DNA from: Chitinophagaceae bacterium
GTDB lineage: Bacteria > Bacteroidota > Bacteroidia > Chitinophagales > Chitinophagaceae
Length of the DNA: 64,000 bases
Reading direction: 5' to 3'
Assembly: GCA_016722465.1 (NCBI GenBank)
Contig: JADKJC010000013.1
Span: 558,001-622,000, forward strand
The notes beneath the pieces were generated by a model, which ran no database searches, was not told the DNA's origin, and was given only the letters and a program-made list of their open reading frames with translations. How positions within the stretch are numbered: the first letter of the stretch is position 1; each line of letters opens with the position of its first letter. The position numbers and the translations under genes were made by a program. Of the stretch, positions 39,856 to 50,209 are shown in pieces.

Positions 39856-39880
39856 TATTGCACATATCAATAACATCAAA

Positions 39881-41245
39881 ATGAAGAATAAAATAATTCC
39901 AGCCATACTCTCAATTGTAATCTTCTGTTCTGCAACTGCACAAACAGCAAAAAAAGATGGATGGCAATTACTCTTTAATGGGAAAGACCTGAAAGGCTGG
40001 AAGCAGTTGAACGGAAAAGCAACCTATACGGTTCAGAACGGCGAGATCATTGGAACAACAGTGCCATACGAGCCCAATTCATTCCTTGCAACTGAAAAAG
40101 AATACGGTGATTTTGTGCTGGAGTTTGAGTTTAAGGTAGACAGTACCATGAACTCGGGAGTACAATTCAGAAGCGAAAGCAATGCCACCTGTCAAAATGG
40201 AAGAGTTCATGGCTACCAGTATGAGATCGATCCATCCAAACGTGGATGGACTGGCGGCATATATGATGAAGCAAGAAGAGACTGGCTGTATCCGCTTGAT
40301 CTTAATCCTTCAGCAAAAAATAATTTTAAACAACAGCAGTGGAACAAAGCCCGTATTGAATGCATCGGCAATAATATCAGAACATGGATCAATACTATCC
40401 CGGCAGCTTATTTAATTGATGATATGACAGCAAAAGGATTCATTGCTTTACAGGTACATGCCATCAACCGTAAAGAAGATGAAGGTAAACAGATTCGTTG
40501 GCGCAACCTGCGGATCAGGACAGAAAACCTCCGGCCAAGCCCCAACTCCAATCAGTTTGTAGTAAATCTTTTGCAAAACAATATTTCCGGGGCAGAAAAA
40601 ATGAATGGCGTTTCCTTATTGTGGGATGGTAAAACAACCAATGGATGGCGTGGTGCATATAAAAGTAAATTCCCGGAAAAGGGTTGGGAAATAAAAGATG
40701 GAGTATTGAGTGTACTGGCTTCTACGGGGGCCGAATCAACAAACGGCGGCGACATTGTAACCATGAATGAATACGGTGCTTTCATTCTTCAGTTTGAATT
40801 TAAATTGGCAGCAGGTGCCAACAGTGGTGTAAAATATTTTGTTACTGAAAAAGATACCAGTAACGGCTCGGCCATTGGCCTTGAATACCAGTTGCTGGAT
40901 GATGAACAGCACCCCGATGCAAAGTTAGGTGTGGTTGGTAACCGCACATTGGCTTCATTGTATGATCTTATTCCTTCGCTTAAAGAGTTAAGGGCAAGGC
41001 GGCCCATTGGAGAATGGAACCGGGGAATGTTAATCGTTTATCCTGATAACCATGTTGAGCATTGGCTGAATGGCTGGAAGGTATTGGAATACCAGCGTGG
41101 CGCCCCATACTTTTATGCATTGGTGGCAAGAAGCAAATATGCAGTATGGCCAAATTTTGGTATGGCAGCTAAGGGGCATATTCTTTTACAGGATCATGGC
41201 AATGCCGTTAGTTTCAGAAGTATAAAAATCCAGGAATTAAAATGA
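39881..41245 (+). CDS. Secreted tandem DUF1080 protein (3-keto-glycoside hydrolase/lyase family)
   Basis: 454 residues from ATG 39881, signal peptide to about residue 21. Two concanavalin-like DUF1080 domains: residues about 25-210 ([47 protein letters not shown]) and 230-454 ([43 protein letters not shown]). DUF1080 is annotated as 3-keto-disaccharide hydrolase; known members cleave glycosides whose C3 has been oxidised. The neighbouring oxidoreductase would supply that oxidised substrate. Between uxuA and the oxidoreductase, 42 bp before the latter. Confidence 0.88.
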   Translation: MKNKIIPAILSIVIFCSATAQTAKKDGWQLLFNGKDLKGWKQLNGKATYTVQNGEIIGTTVPYEPNSFLATEKEYGDFVLEFEFKVDSTMNSGVQFRSESNATCQNGRVHGYQYEIDPSKRGWTGGIYDEARRDWLYPLDLNPSAKNNFKQQQWNKARIECIGNNIRTWINTIPAAYLIDDMTAKGFIALQVHAINRKEDEGKQIRWRNLRIRTENLRPSPNSNQFVVNLLQNNISGAEKMNGVSLLWDGKTTNGWRGAYKSKFPEKGWEIKDGVLSVLASTGAESTNGGDIVTMNEYGAFILQFEFKLAAGANSGVKYFVTEKDTSNGSAIGLEYQLLDDEQHPDAKLGVVGNRTLASLYDLIPSLKELRARRPIGEWNRGMLIVYPDNHVEHWLNGWKVLEYQRGAPYFYALVARSKYAVWPNFGMAAKGHILLQDHGNAVSFRSIKIQELK

Positions 41246-41287
41246 GTAATTCATCACTCATCATTCATCACTTATAATTCGTTAATC

Positions 41288-42642
41288 ATGTCTTCACGCA
41301 GAAAATTTGTTACGCAGGCAGCGCTGGCAGGGGCCGGTATCCTTACCTCTAAAATTGCATGGTCGGCACAAAGCTACAGCAGGATCATAGGCTCCAATGA
41401 AATAATAAGAGTAGGTGTGGCAGGTTTCTCCGACAGGCATAAAGCCACCCATCTCCCCTGTTTTATGAACCACTACAAGGAATTGAATTTTGATATTGTA
41501 GCGGTATCAGATATCTGGAAAAAAGAAGAGAAGAAGGTGCAGCTGCGTGGAAAGAAAAAATGCAGCATGATATCATCTCCTGCCGTAACAATGAAGAAAT
41601 GTACAGCAAAAAATTAGTGGATGCTGTTTTTATCGGCACTGCAGATTTTCAACATGCACTGCATTGTATTGAAGCAGTGAATGCAGGCTGTGATGCCTAT
41701 GTAGAAAAACCTTTTGCAGAAACCATGGAAGACAACCGTGCCGCATTGAAAGCAGTGAATGCAAGCGACAGGATCATACAGATCGGATCACAGCGGAGGA
41801 GCGGATCGAATTACCAGGCAGCCAATGATTACATCAGGTCGGGTAAGTTTGGCAATATTACTATGGTGGAATTATCGTGGAATGTAAACCAGCCCGGGCG
41901 CTGGCGCAGGCCTGCATTGCTGGGACAGTTAAAGGAAGAAGATACCGACTGGAAACGTTTTTTAATGAACCGGCCTTATGAATCTTTTGATGCAAGAAAA
42001 TACCTGGAGTTCCGGTTATTCTGGCCTTATTCATCCGGCATACCGGGGCAATGGATGAGTCACCAGATCGATACCGTGCATTGGTTTACCGGCCTGCAGC
42101 ATCCACGGAGTGTGGTGGCTAACGGCGGCATCTATGTGTGGAAGGATGGCCGGAAAAACTGGGATACCATGACCGCCGTTTTTGATTACGGCCCTTTGAA
42201 TGATGGAGGCGCCGGATTCCAGGTGAGCTTTTCATCCCGTATGCACAATGGCGATGAAAATCCATCTGAAATATACTATTCAAATGGCGGCGAATTGAAT
42301 TTAAATGCCAATAAAATTTCTCCCAAAGGTGGTCTTACCAAACATTTTGCTGATGCGATGAATATGCAGCCCTTTCTATTGCCGGAGATGGAATTATCAG
42401 GTTCTGAAAAAGTAGTGGCGTCTGCCAATACAGGTGGTGACATTCTTACATCCAATCATATCCGGAACTGGATGGAATGTATCCGCAGCCGTAAACAACC
42501 CAATGCACCGGTGGAAGCTGGATACAATCATTCTGTTGCCACCATCATGACCAACGCTGCTGTTATCACAGGGCAAAAAGCAACTTTTGATGACAAAGCA
42601 CAGGAAGTAATGGCAGGAGGAAAAGCATTTGAACCATTCTGA
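41288..42642 (+). CDS. Tat-exported Gfo/Idh/MocA oxidoreductase, one-base frameshift
   Basis: The N-terminus SSRRKFVTQAALAGAGILTS is a twin-arginine (Tat) signal, followed by IRVGVAGFSDRHKATH (Rossmann fold) and later YVEKPFAETMEDN (EKP motif). Exported, cofactor-loaded oxidoreductases of this type use tightly bound NAD(P). The frame breaks in the A-run 41519-41524; seven instead of six A gives SDIWKKRREEGAAAWKEKMQ and a 451-residue protein. C-terminal SNHIRNWMECIRSRKQPNAP is typical. Probable partner of the DUF1080 protein. Confidence 0.87.
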
Positions 42643-42717
42643 AAATAAGTACAAGCCTGGTTCATAAAAAAAAAGTATCATGATGCCCGCTGCTGCAGCA
42701 TTACAAATAATTATGCT

Positions 42718-43134
42718 TTATTGCCTGGTAAAAACAGTGATGTAGCTGGCACTGCCGATGGGCTGTGTTACAGATATGCTTGTGCAATTATTGTCAATAT
42801 GATTGTCTGCAAAGTCAATACTGCCGGCACTGGCAGTTATTCTTCCGTCTATAATATCCCAGGTGCCGGTACCACTATTTGAACAGGCTCCTGTTTCGGT
42901 ATACAGCAGTGTTTTATCAATTTTTAGCTCATACAGGGCATTTAATTCACAGGCATCAATGGTGGAGGTTAAGTCTGTATTGATCCCATTGGCGGATGCC
43001 ACTAATTTAGTTAACTTATATTTTCCTGCTATTCCTGTAACACTGATTTCACAACCAACAGGGGCTATGTCTTTTTTTTTGCAGCTCCCTGCAAAAAAAA
43101 ATAAAGCACTCAGAAAATAGACTCCCTTTTTCAT
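42718..43134 (-). CDS. Lipocalin-like lipoprotein
   Basis: 138 residues. Lipobox ALFFFAGSC (Cys about 18) followed by KKKD. Then ISVTGIAGKYKLTKLVASA and GTGTWDIIDGRITAS, with four later cysteines that could pair. The layout is that of small lipocalin-like (DUF5004-type) lipoproteins. Envelope location, role unknown. Confidence 0.7.
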   Translation of the reverse strand: MKKGVYFLSALFFFAGSCKKKDIAPVGCEISVTGIAGKYKLTKLVASANGINTDLTSTIDACELNALYELKIDKTLLYTETGACSNSGTGTWDIIDGRITASAGSIDFADNHIDNNCTSISVTQPIGSASYITVFTRQ

Positions 43135-43242
43135 GGCTTCACTTTTAATTTTTTATTTGCTGTAATACGCCTATGTTGAAAATTAAATTTGGTTGGCTGT
43201 CAGATGTAACCTGTTTTGCAGTTGCCGGAAGCAGCTTCTGTA

Positions 43243-43500
43243 TCATTCTGCACGATGATCAGTATTTTGTTTTGGGTTAGGTAATTTCCCCCTTTTGTGA
43301 ATGATTAACCCGTTTAAAAAATTACGCAATATCTGGTCGCCGGCTTCTACATACCCCGGGTGATCTTCATTCCTGAATAGGTCACCTAATGCACCTTTTG
43401 AAATTTCAAAATCTGCCTGTTTCAGTATCTCAATGATGTCATCGTTTTTTAAAGAAAGTGCTACCCGTAGTTTTTTTAGAATGTCGTTGTTGCTGAGCAT
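43243..43500 (-). CDS. DUF1456 family protein, single unit
   Basis: 85 residues: MLSNNDILKKLRVALSLKND, ILKQADFEISKGALGDLF, then DQILRNFLNGLIIHKRGKLP. DUF1456 (YehS) proteins normally have two such units in about 150 residues; here one unit is present and the protein ends in a short charged tail. It could be a genuine short member or a truncation. Function unknown. A TATATTTG box lies 18 bases upstream. Confidence 0.8.
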   Translation of the reverse strand: MLSNNDILKKLRVALSLKNDDIIEILKQADFEISKGALGDLFRNEDHPGYVEAGDQILRNFLNGLIIHKRGKLPNPKQNTDHRAE

Positions 43501-43517
43501 AAATATATTTTAAAGTA

Positions 43518-43525
43518 CAAATATA
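43518..43525 (-). promoter_or_regulatory. -7 box upstream of the DUF1456 gene
   Basis: TATATTTG on the minus strand, exact TAnnTTTG; no convincing -33 element. Confidence 0.45.
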
Positions 43526-43674
43526 AAACTATTGCTTTTTTTGCTGCAGCATCAATATTATTGTTGAAGTGTGAATGATGTAAAGAAATAACAGAATTGT
43601 GTAACAGTTAGTGCTGAAAAGAGATCAGCTTTACATGTTATTTCAAATCTTGCTAAGCATTTAAATCAATAAAC

Positions 43675-44064
43675 ATGGATACACTAACGACAGATAATTT
43701 TACCGGTGTTAATGCAGATGAACGGTATCCCAACATCCCTTTGAAATATTTAACAGCATCCTCCATCATTGGGGATAAAGTACATGATGACAAAGATGAA
43801 TCAATGGGTAAGATCGAAGATATCATGATCGATCTGTCAACCGGTAAAATCGATTACATCGTGGTGGAATTCGGTGGTTTCCTCGGTATTGGCATCAAAT
43901 ATTATGCGATCCCTTTTACGATGCTGAAGGTAGATCCTGATAAAAAAATATTCGTATTTGATCAAAAAAAAGAACTGCTTGAGAAAGCCCCTGGTTTTGA
44001 CCTGGCACACTGGCCGGACACCAACTTTCACCGGGAAGAAACTTACTGGAGTTTTAATGGATAA
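43675..44064 (+). CDS. PRC-barrel domain protein
   Basis: 129 residues, cytosolic, acidic. PRC-barrel core: LTASSIIGDKVHDDKDESMG, KIEDIMIDLSTGKIDYIVVE, FGGFLGIGIKYYAIPFTML. Related proteins are often stress-inducible and widespread in soil bacteria. The C-terminus FDLAHWPDTNFHREETYWS resembles that of other Bacteroidota PRC proteins. No operon partner. Confidence 0.85.
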   Translation: MDTLTTDNFTGVNADERYPNIPLKYLTASSIIGDKVHDDKDESMGKIEDIMIDLSTGKIDYIVVEFGGFLGIGIKYYAIPFTMLKVDPDKKIFVFDQKKELLEKAPGFDLAHWPDTNFHREETYWSFNG

Positions 44065-44084
44065 AGGTTACATACATAACCCTA

Positions 44085-44482
44085 CTACTTTACTGCAGTA
44101 TTCTTTCCCCGAATGTACTTTACAGTAGAACTGCCAAAGTGCAGGAGCTTTTCATGAAATTATTTTAGGCATATTTTTGCCCCATCTTCTTTGATAGTCA
44201 TTCCGGAGTTGCTGTATAGATGTGACACCTGCATACTAAGAGCAGAGTTGCATTTCAGGTGATTTGTTCCACCCATTTTCAAGCATCATCACTTCTGTGT
44301 ACACTGCCCAGCCATCTATTATAGCCCATTCTGAAAAACAGGCCTGGGTACATCCAGTGATTTTTTATTGTTGTAAATGTCCTGCACACAATGCCAGGGA
44401 ACAGCTTCATGAATGCAACGCAAAATTTACTTCATAGCCTTCATTCCTTTCTGAATCGCTGCAGAAATCAATAAAATAGTAC
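44085..44482 (-). pseudogene. Remnant of a DUF885 family gene (C-terminal part)
   Basis: In the otherwise empty gap 44065-44563 the minus strand keeps the C-terminal part of a DUF885 (putative metallopeptidase-like) protein in scattered frames, in the right order: YYFIDF; RCIHEAVPWHCVQDIYNNKK and PRPVFQNG (compare HEAxPGHYVQ); then DGWAVYTEVMMLENGWNKSP; LRNDYQRRWGKN; and finally FHEKLLHFGSSTVKYIRGKN before TAG at 44085. At least three frame changes and internal stops are present and the N-terminal two thirds are gone. Clearly a decayed gene. Confidence 0.75.
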
Positions 44483-44563
44483 ATTGCAGTAAGGTGTCAT
44501 TGTTGCCGGCAATTGTGCGGCTGATAACAAATAATAAAATTTTCAAAGTATAACTGTCAACAA

Positions 44564-47500
44564 ATGGAATATTGCTCAATACGAAAATCTGTTATTTTTT
44601 TTCTTTTTTTCTTTTTGTCAGGAACAGCTATTGCTCAAACCAGTACCGTTAACCTGCTTGGCAGTTACAAAGAGCTTCCTGCAAGTCTTACACCTTACCT
44701 GGTGAATGGGCAGACGGCTGTATTTGATAAGACAGTAGCGGATCAAATCCTCCGCACGAAACCTGCTGCATTTAATTTTTCTTTCCGGTTTGAAAATAAA
44801 GAATGGATCATAACGCTTACCCGAAGTGATTTTTTTTCAAAAGGTTTTGCTGTGGCCACCGGCAGCAAACCGCCTGATCAATTCATCTACAATAAAGATC
44901 AGGCACTTCATTACAAGGGCACAATTAAAGGTAAACCTCATTCATTTGCAGCAGTAACGGTACTGGCAGATAAACTGGTAGCGGTAATAGCTGATGAAAA
45001 GGGTAATATTAATATTGGAGCCATCAACACTGCAGTTGCTTTATTGGCTTCAGAGCATATTATTTACAGGGAGGCTGACCTGCTGATCGAAAAAAAATTT
45101 GAGTGCAACACGCCCGATGCTGCACCCGTTGTTGCTAACCCTGTACCGGTGTACACAGCAGCTGATGCCACTTCTGCCACCGTGAATGATGAACCGGTGG
45201 ATATTTATTTTGAAGCGGATTATACCACTTACCTCAACAATGGCTCCAGCATAGACAATGTTGTAAACTATGTAACAGCCTTGTTTAACGTAGTGCATAC
45301 ATTGTATGAAAATGACAGCATCAGTACAAAGATCAGCGGCATTAAAGTATGGAACACACAAGATCCTTATAACAGTTTAACCACTACTGCTACAGTGCTC
45401 AATGCTTTTTCAGCAAACATGGCAAATGGCTTCCCGGTGATATAGCACATTTTTTATGTCAGCGTGCATTGGGTGGCGGCCGTGCCTTCCTGGATATTTT
45501 ATGCAGCGGCAGTGGCTCAAAAACAGGTGTAAGCGGCAACCTTACCAATTCATTTAACCAGTTCCCTCTGTATTCCTGGAGCACCATGGTGATCACACAT
45601 GAAACAGGGCACAATTTAGGATCGTCCCATACCCAGAATTGCGGCTGGCCGGGTGGCGCTATTGATAATTGCTATCCAACAGAAGGTGGTTGTGCACAGG
45701 GGCCTGCACCAGTTGGCGGCGGCACCATGATGAGCTATTGTCATCTCACCGGTTATGGTATCAACTTTGCCAAAGGCTTTGGCCCCCTACCCGGCTACCT
45801 CATCCGCAGCAGGGTAAGGAACAGTACCTGTATCAACCCGGTTGTAAATTTTGAAACCACTTTACAAACTGTAATGGAAGAAAATGCAACAGTGGAGAAT
45901 GGCTGCTTTGATTATGCCCTGGTAACTGCAAAAATCAAGATCAATTATACACCCAGCCAACCGGCAACTGTTACGCTGTTACCAACAATACCCGATGGAT
46001 TGGAAATTGGCCCTGATAAAGACATAGAAATAAGCCCGGTGAATTTTATCATCGACTCAACCAATCTTTCCCAAACCATCAGTTTTAAAGTGTACAATGA
46101 TGCTTTGACTGAAGGTACAGAATCACTCCTCATTAACTTTAACCTGGATGCCAATGGCGGTAATGCGGTAAAAAGAAATACCAACAACAGCCATACAATC
46201 AATATTACTGAAACAGACCATGGCCCTTATGAAACGCCTGGCCAGCCCTTATTTCAGGAGTCGTTTGACAGCATCAGCAACGGACTTGGCAACTGGGAAC
46301 AGACAGTTGTGTATGGCACTACCTCACCCAACAGGTGGATCGTTGGATACAGTGCCGATCCTTTTTTCGCAGGCAAGTCAGCTTATATTTCCAATGACGG
46401 AGGCACTTATGCATACGCAGGTTATACTGCCAGCGACAGCAGTATCGTAAGGCTGGTATCGCCTGTTATCAATGCCAGTGGCTTTACCAGTCTGCACCTC
46501 AGTTACCTGTATAAATGTGTGGGTGAATATACTTTTGTACAGGGCGGTGGCACAGGACAGGGAGAAAACATCGTTGGAAAAGATTACGGGAAATTATTGT
46601 ACTCTATAGACAATGGCAGTAACTGGATTTTACTGAAAGATAATATCAGCGGCAGGTACAGCAGCCAATTGGAAGATATTGCATTGCCGGCAGCAGCGAA
46701 CAACAGCAGCAGCCTGCGAATTGCATTTGAGTGGAGGAACAATGACTCAGTGGTGAACAATCCCCCTTACTGATCGATGACATTGAAATTAAAGGAGTTT
46801 CTACGAGTGCCATACAAAGCGCTGCAGATACAGCGAATAAAAATGAAGTGTATCTGGGACCTTATCAAACGGCACACTATTACAACCCGGTAACCAATAA
46901 CATTATGGCCAGCATTGAAAATACCAGTGATTTTGATTTTGGTTGTACCAGGTTGGAAATGATCCGAACTGGTAATGGCGCTTCTGCAGCATGGGATACT
47001 ACCGCCGGATCAAAAATTTCAAACAAAGCATATAAGATAACAGCTGCCAACAACAATGCAGCAGCACCTTATAATCTTACATTGTATTATACCAAAGAAG
47101 AAATCAATGGTTGGGCAGCAGCTACGGGCAACAATGTAAATGAACTGAAGATCGTAAAAACGAGCGGTGATATACTGGCACCTGTATCAGCTCCTGTGTT
47201 CTCATCTGTCAATAGCATCAGCAACTATGGCGCTACTTTCCATAAAGCCATCAGCGCCACATTTACCGGGTTTTCATCATTTGCCATCACCAAACCATTC
47301 AGTACAAGGCAATGTCCTGCAGGCAATATTATTTTTGGGGCAGGCGTTCCTGGCAGTGCCTATCAATGGCAGGTAAATACCGGCAGTGGTTACAATAATA
47401 TTGTAAACAATGCTTTTTACAGTGGTGTTGCTGCTGATACGCTCCGCTTAACCAGCCCGCCAACTTTGTACTATGGCTACCGGTACCGTTGTGCTGTCAG

Positions 47501-47762
47501 TACTTCTTTTGGTACTGTGTACTCTCCCGAGTTTACACTAACATTTGGAATGACCTGGCTGGGCATACAAAGCAAAGTGTGGGAAAATCCTTTGAACTGG
47601 GGTTGTGGGTCATTGCCCGATGCTAATACCGATGTGATCATTAATGGCGGCGCTAATTTTAATCCGGAAGTAAACAGCAATGCAACCATCAGGAGCCTTA
47701 AAGTATCACCTGCTGCCAATGTGATGGTAAAAACCGGTGCTGTGTTGATTATTAAAAATTAA
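44564..47762 (+). CDS. Secreted reprolysin-type (M12B) metalloprotease, two one-base frameshifts
   Basis: Signal peptide (about 1-25), a propeptide-like region (about 25-200), then the zinc motif HETGHNLGSSH at about 45598-45630 (HExxHxxGxxH, followed by TMMSY, the met-turn). After it a Calx-beta-like domain (VNFETTLQTVMEENATV onward), a MAM/choice-of-anchor-J-like domain (PLFQESFDSISNGLGNWEQ), and a C-terminal part ending in WLGIQSKVWENPLNWGCGS, like the opening of the large T9SS protein. One C restored at about 45433-45437 and one at 46762-46766 give a single 1,066-residue protein. No sorting domain is visible at the end. Confidence 0.85.
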
Positions 47763-47845
47763 CCGGCAAACCGGGGGATGAGAAAAAATATTCAACAGTA
47801 AAAAGCCAGCACTGCTTTACTGCAAGATACAGTTGTTATTGTTTA

Positions 47846-47920
47846 TTAAGAAGTGAGCAATCCAACAACAATGCAAATAAGCACCGACACAACCAGGAAG
47901 ATAAATTGTCCATTTTTCAT
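47846..47920 (-). CDS. Possible 24-residue membrane microprotein
   Basis: ATG at 47920, stop at 47846: a basic start (MKNGQ), an uninterrupted hydrophobic stretch of about 17 residues and a polar end (LLTS). Composition is that of a small single-span membrane protein. It lies alone in the 329-bp gap between the protease and the DUF1684 gene. No family recognised; chance open frame is the alternative. Confidence 0.35.
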   Translation of the reverse strand: MKNGQFIFLVVSVLICIVVGLLTS

Positions 47921-48091
47921 GATTCACCAGTTTAAAAGATGCGATCAGGGAATACCAATTATTACCATACAAACATATCTTCACAAGGATAAATTCCCAA
48001 CTGAATATTGTTGAACAGGTTAAAATAGCAGTTGGGCAGGGAAAAAAAGCTGCTGATACCGTATCAAAAAAATACGGAAAGCAATGTAAAA

Positions 48092-48676
48092 TCAATGCTT
48101 TAAAAAATTCTTCTCTCCAGCTTTGATGCTTACTTTCAGTCCGTTTTCTTTGGGTGGAATGGGGCAATTATACCCGGCTTCATAAGCACAGTAAGGGTTA
48201 TAAGCTTTATTAAAATCGATAGCACAATGAATGTTTTGAATATCCGCCAGCTTCAGATCAATATACCTGCCGCCGCCATAGGTTTCAAAGCCGGAAGTGC
48301 TGTCAGTAAAAGGAACAAATAAATAGTCCCCGTATTCCTTTGTTGTTATCAAAGATTTATTCTGGTACACATTCAATTGCAGTGCAGTATTTTGTATGAT
48401 AAAGCTTAATACTCCATACACCCTGTATTGCTGTTTCATTGTACCGGATGTATTCATCCAGAACCATTCGCTGTTCTCTTTTCTTTCAAAGCGGGCTCGT
48501 AACCTGTATGCCTTATCGGGAGGATAGAACTGCATCATCTTTTTATCTTCCCCTTTCACCACTTCATGTTCCTTTACATATTGCTGAATAAATTTGTTCA
48601 GCGAATCTTCATAAACCTGTGGCTGGCTTTTACAAAACAATGGACTGATGAGCAGGCAAAAAATAATTTTTTTCAT
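48092..48676 (-). CDS. Secreted DUF1684 protein
   Basis: 194 residues from ATG 48676 (signal peptide KKIIFCLLISPLFC); a longer frame to 48715 would put polar residues before it. DUF1684 marks: FYPPDKAYRLRARFERKENS, GDYLFVPFTDSTSGFETYGGGRYIDL and the end DFNKAYNPYCAYEAGYNCPIP with PPKENGL. DUF1684 proteins are secreted or periplasmic and of unknown activity. TTG-17-TATCTTTT just upstream may be its promoter. Confidence 0.85.
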   Translation of the reverse strand: MKKIIFCLLISPLFCKSQPQVYEDSLNKFIQQYVKEHEVVKGEDKKMMQFYPPDKAYRLRARFERKENSEWFWMNTSGTMKQQYRVYGVLSFIIQNTALQLNVYQNKSLITTKEYGDYLFVPFTDSTSGFETYGGGRYIDLKLADIQNIHCAIDFNKAYNPYCAYEAGYNCPIPPKENGLKVSIKAGEKNFLKH

Positions 48677-48734
48677 GAAAAACGGTTTGGGCTTTGTAAA
48701 AAAAGATACGGGCAAATTGATTTTGCAATAATAA

Positions 48735-50143
48735 TCAGTTACTCAAAAAACCTGATGCTTCCTTACCATCATTGTATTTTGCCAGCACAGCTATTACTCC
48801 TTTGGTAAATGTTTTCAGCTTAACAGTATCACTTGCAGCCATTGGCTTTATAGTAGCTGATAACACCCCGTTCACAAATACAGTAACACCTGCAGGTATC
48901 TTTTCCGGATACGTTAATTTCAACTGCTTGCTTTTATTGTTCCATGTGTATAGGAATGCCGGTTCTCCTGCCTGCATGGGTTTTTTATTATCGGTACTAT
49001 AAAAATGGCCTTTACCTGCATTCACATTATGGTATTTCGAAATTTTCAACGCAGTTGGTTTTGCCTGGGCCACCTTAGTAAACCCATCTTTACAGTGCTC
49101 CAGGATATTTACAAGCGTATCATTTATTGTACCATTCCACCAGTCTACCCGTTCATTATAAAACCAAACCACATTGCTGGTTGAAGTTGCAACTGCATGC
49201 TTTATATTCTCTTCGAGCCAGTTCCAGCGTAGATTGCTTTCAGAGCCGAGGTTAAACCTTGGGTGCAGCACCATCAGGCCATCATAAAAAACAGGCTGTG
49301 ATACCTGAATTGTTTTTGCAAGTGCCCTACCTTTTGCTGGTTTCATTAAGCGAACCGTAGTTTTCTGAATAAGATCCGGTGACTCAATGAACTGTGAAGG
49401 CTTCATATTCCAGTAAGCAAGTTCATTACCATCAATTACCTGCACACCCTTTGTTTTTCCCAACAGCACACCTTCGATGAAATGTGGCAAAAGTGCATGT
49501 CTTGTTTTTTGATAGGGCATTACTTTTTCATCGTCCATGATCAGGCTGCTGATCCAGATGGAAAGAATAGAAAAATTACTGGTATACTGCTGCAATGCTT
49601 TTATAAACTGTGTACCCCTTTTTCGTACCTGGTCCTGCACTTCTTCAAAACTATGATGGGGGTATTGTTCTGTTGTATAGGTCCATGGATTATCCAGAGG
49701 GTTCTCGGTATAATATTCTGCATCCAGCAAAACCCCTTTTATCTTTCCGGTAAAGATTGCTTTTGAAATACCTTTCATGTTTTTCAACCTGCTAACCCAG
49801 GCGCTGTCATCAAACCAACCGGCACCTCTTTTTCCTTGTGCCCGGAGTATGAGATAGTTGTTTTTATATTTCCCCCATTTAAGAGGTTTAAGTTTAGTGT
49901 ATTCAAAATACCCGGTTGTGTACGTTGTTGTATCCAGCAGGTCAGCAAATTTTTTTGAAGGGAAAAGCAGATGCCGTCAAATGGTGTATGCTGCATGGAA
50001 TCGAGCCGTTGACTGAGTATATTTACAGTTGGATAATCCCACCCAAATTCAATAATGGCAGGCTTTTGTGCAAAACCGCTGGTGCTGATGGTGAACAGCA
50101 GGATAAATGGCAATACCTGTTTAAATATTTTATAAAATTGCAT
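48735..50143 (-). CDS. Secreted protein, possible glycoside-hydrolase-like, one-base frameshift
   Basis: Signal peptide (about 1-26), then KPAIIEFGWDYPTVNILSQR and HTPFDGICF. The frame breaks at the run 49963-49966; one extra base gives FPSKKFADLLDTTTYTTG, WGKYKNNYLILRAQGK and GWFDDSAWVSRLKNMKGISK, then GVLLDAEYYTENPLD and LSIWISSLIMDDEK. The repaired protein has 469 residues. The barrel-like strand pattern with DAEYY and NERVDWWNG could be a glycosidase TIM barrel with a C-terminal beta domain, but I do not recognise a numbered family. Confidence 0.7.
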
Positions 50144-50209
50144 GGTTGATTTTTGCTGCTAACAGTGTATTGTTTTTTACACAATTGATTAAAGAAGCTG
50201 ACCGTGGTG

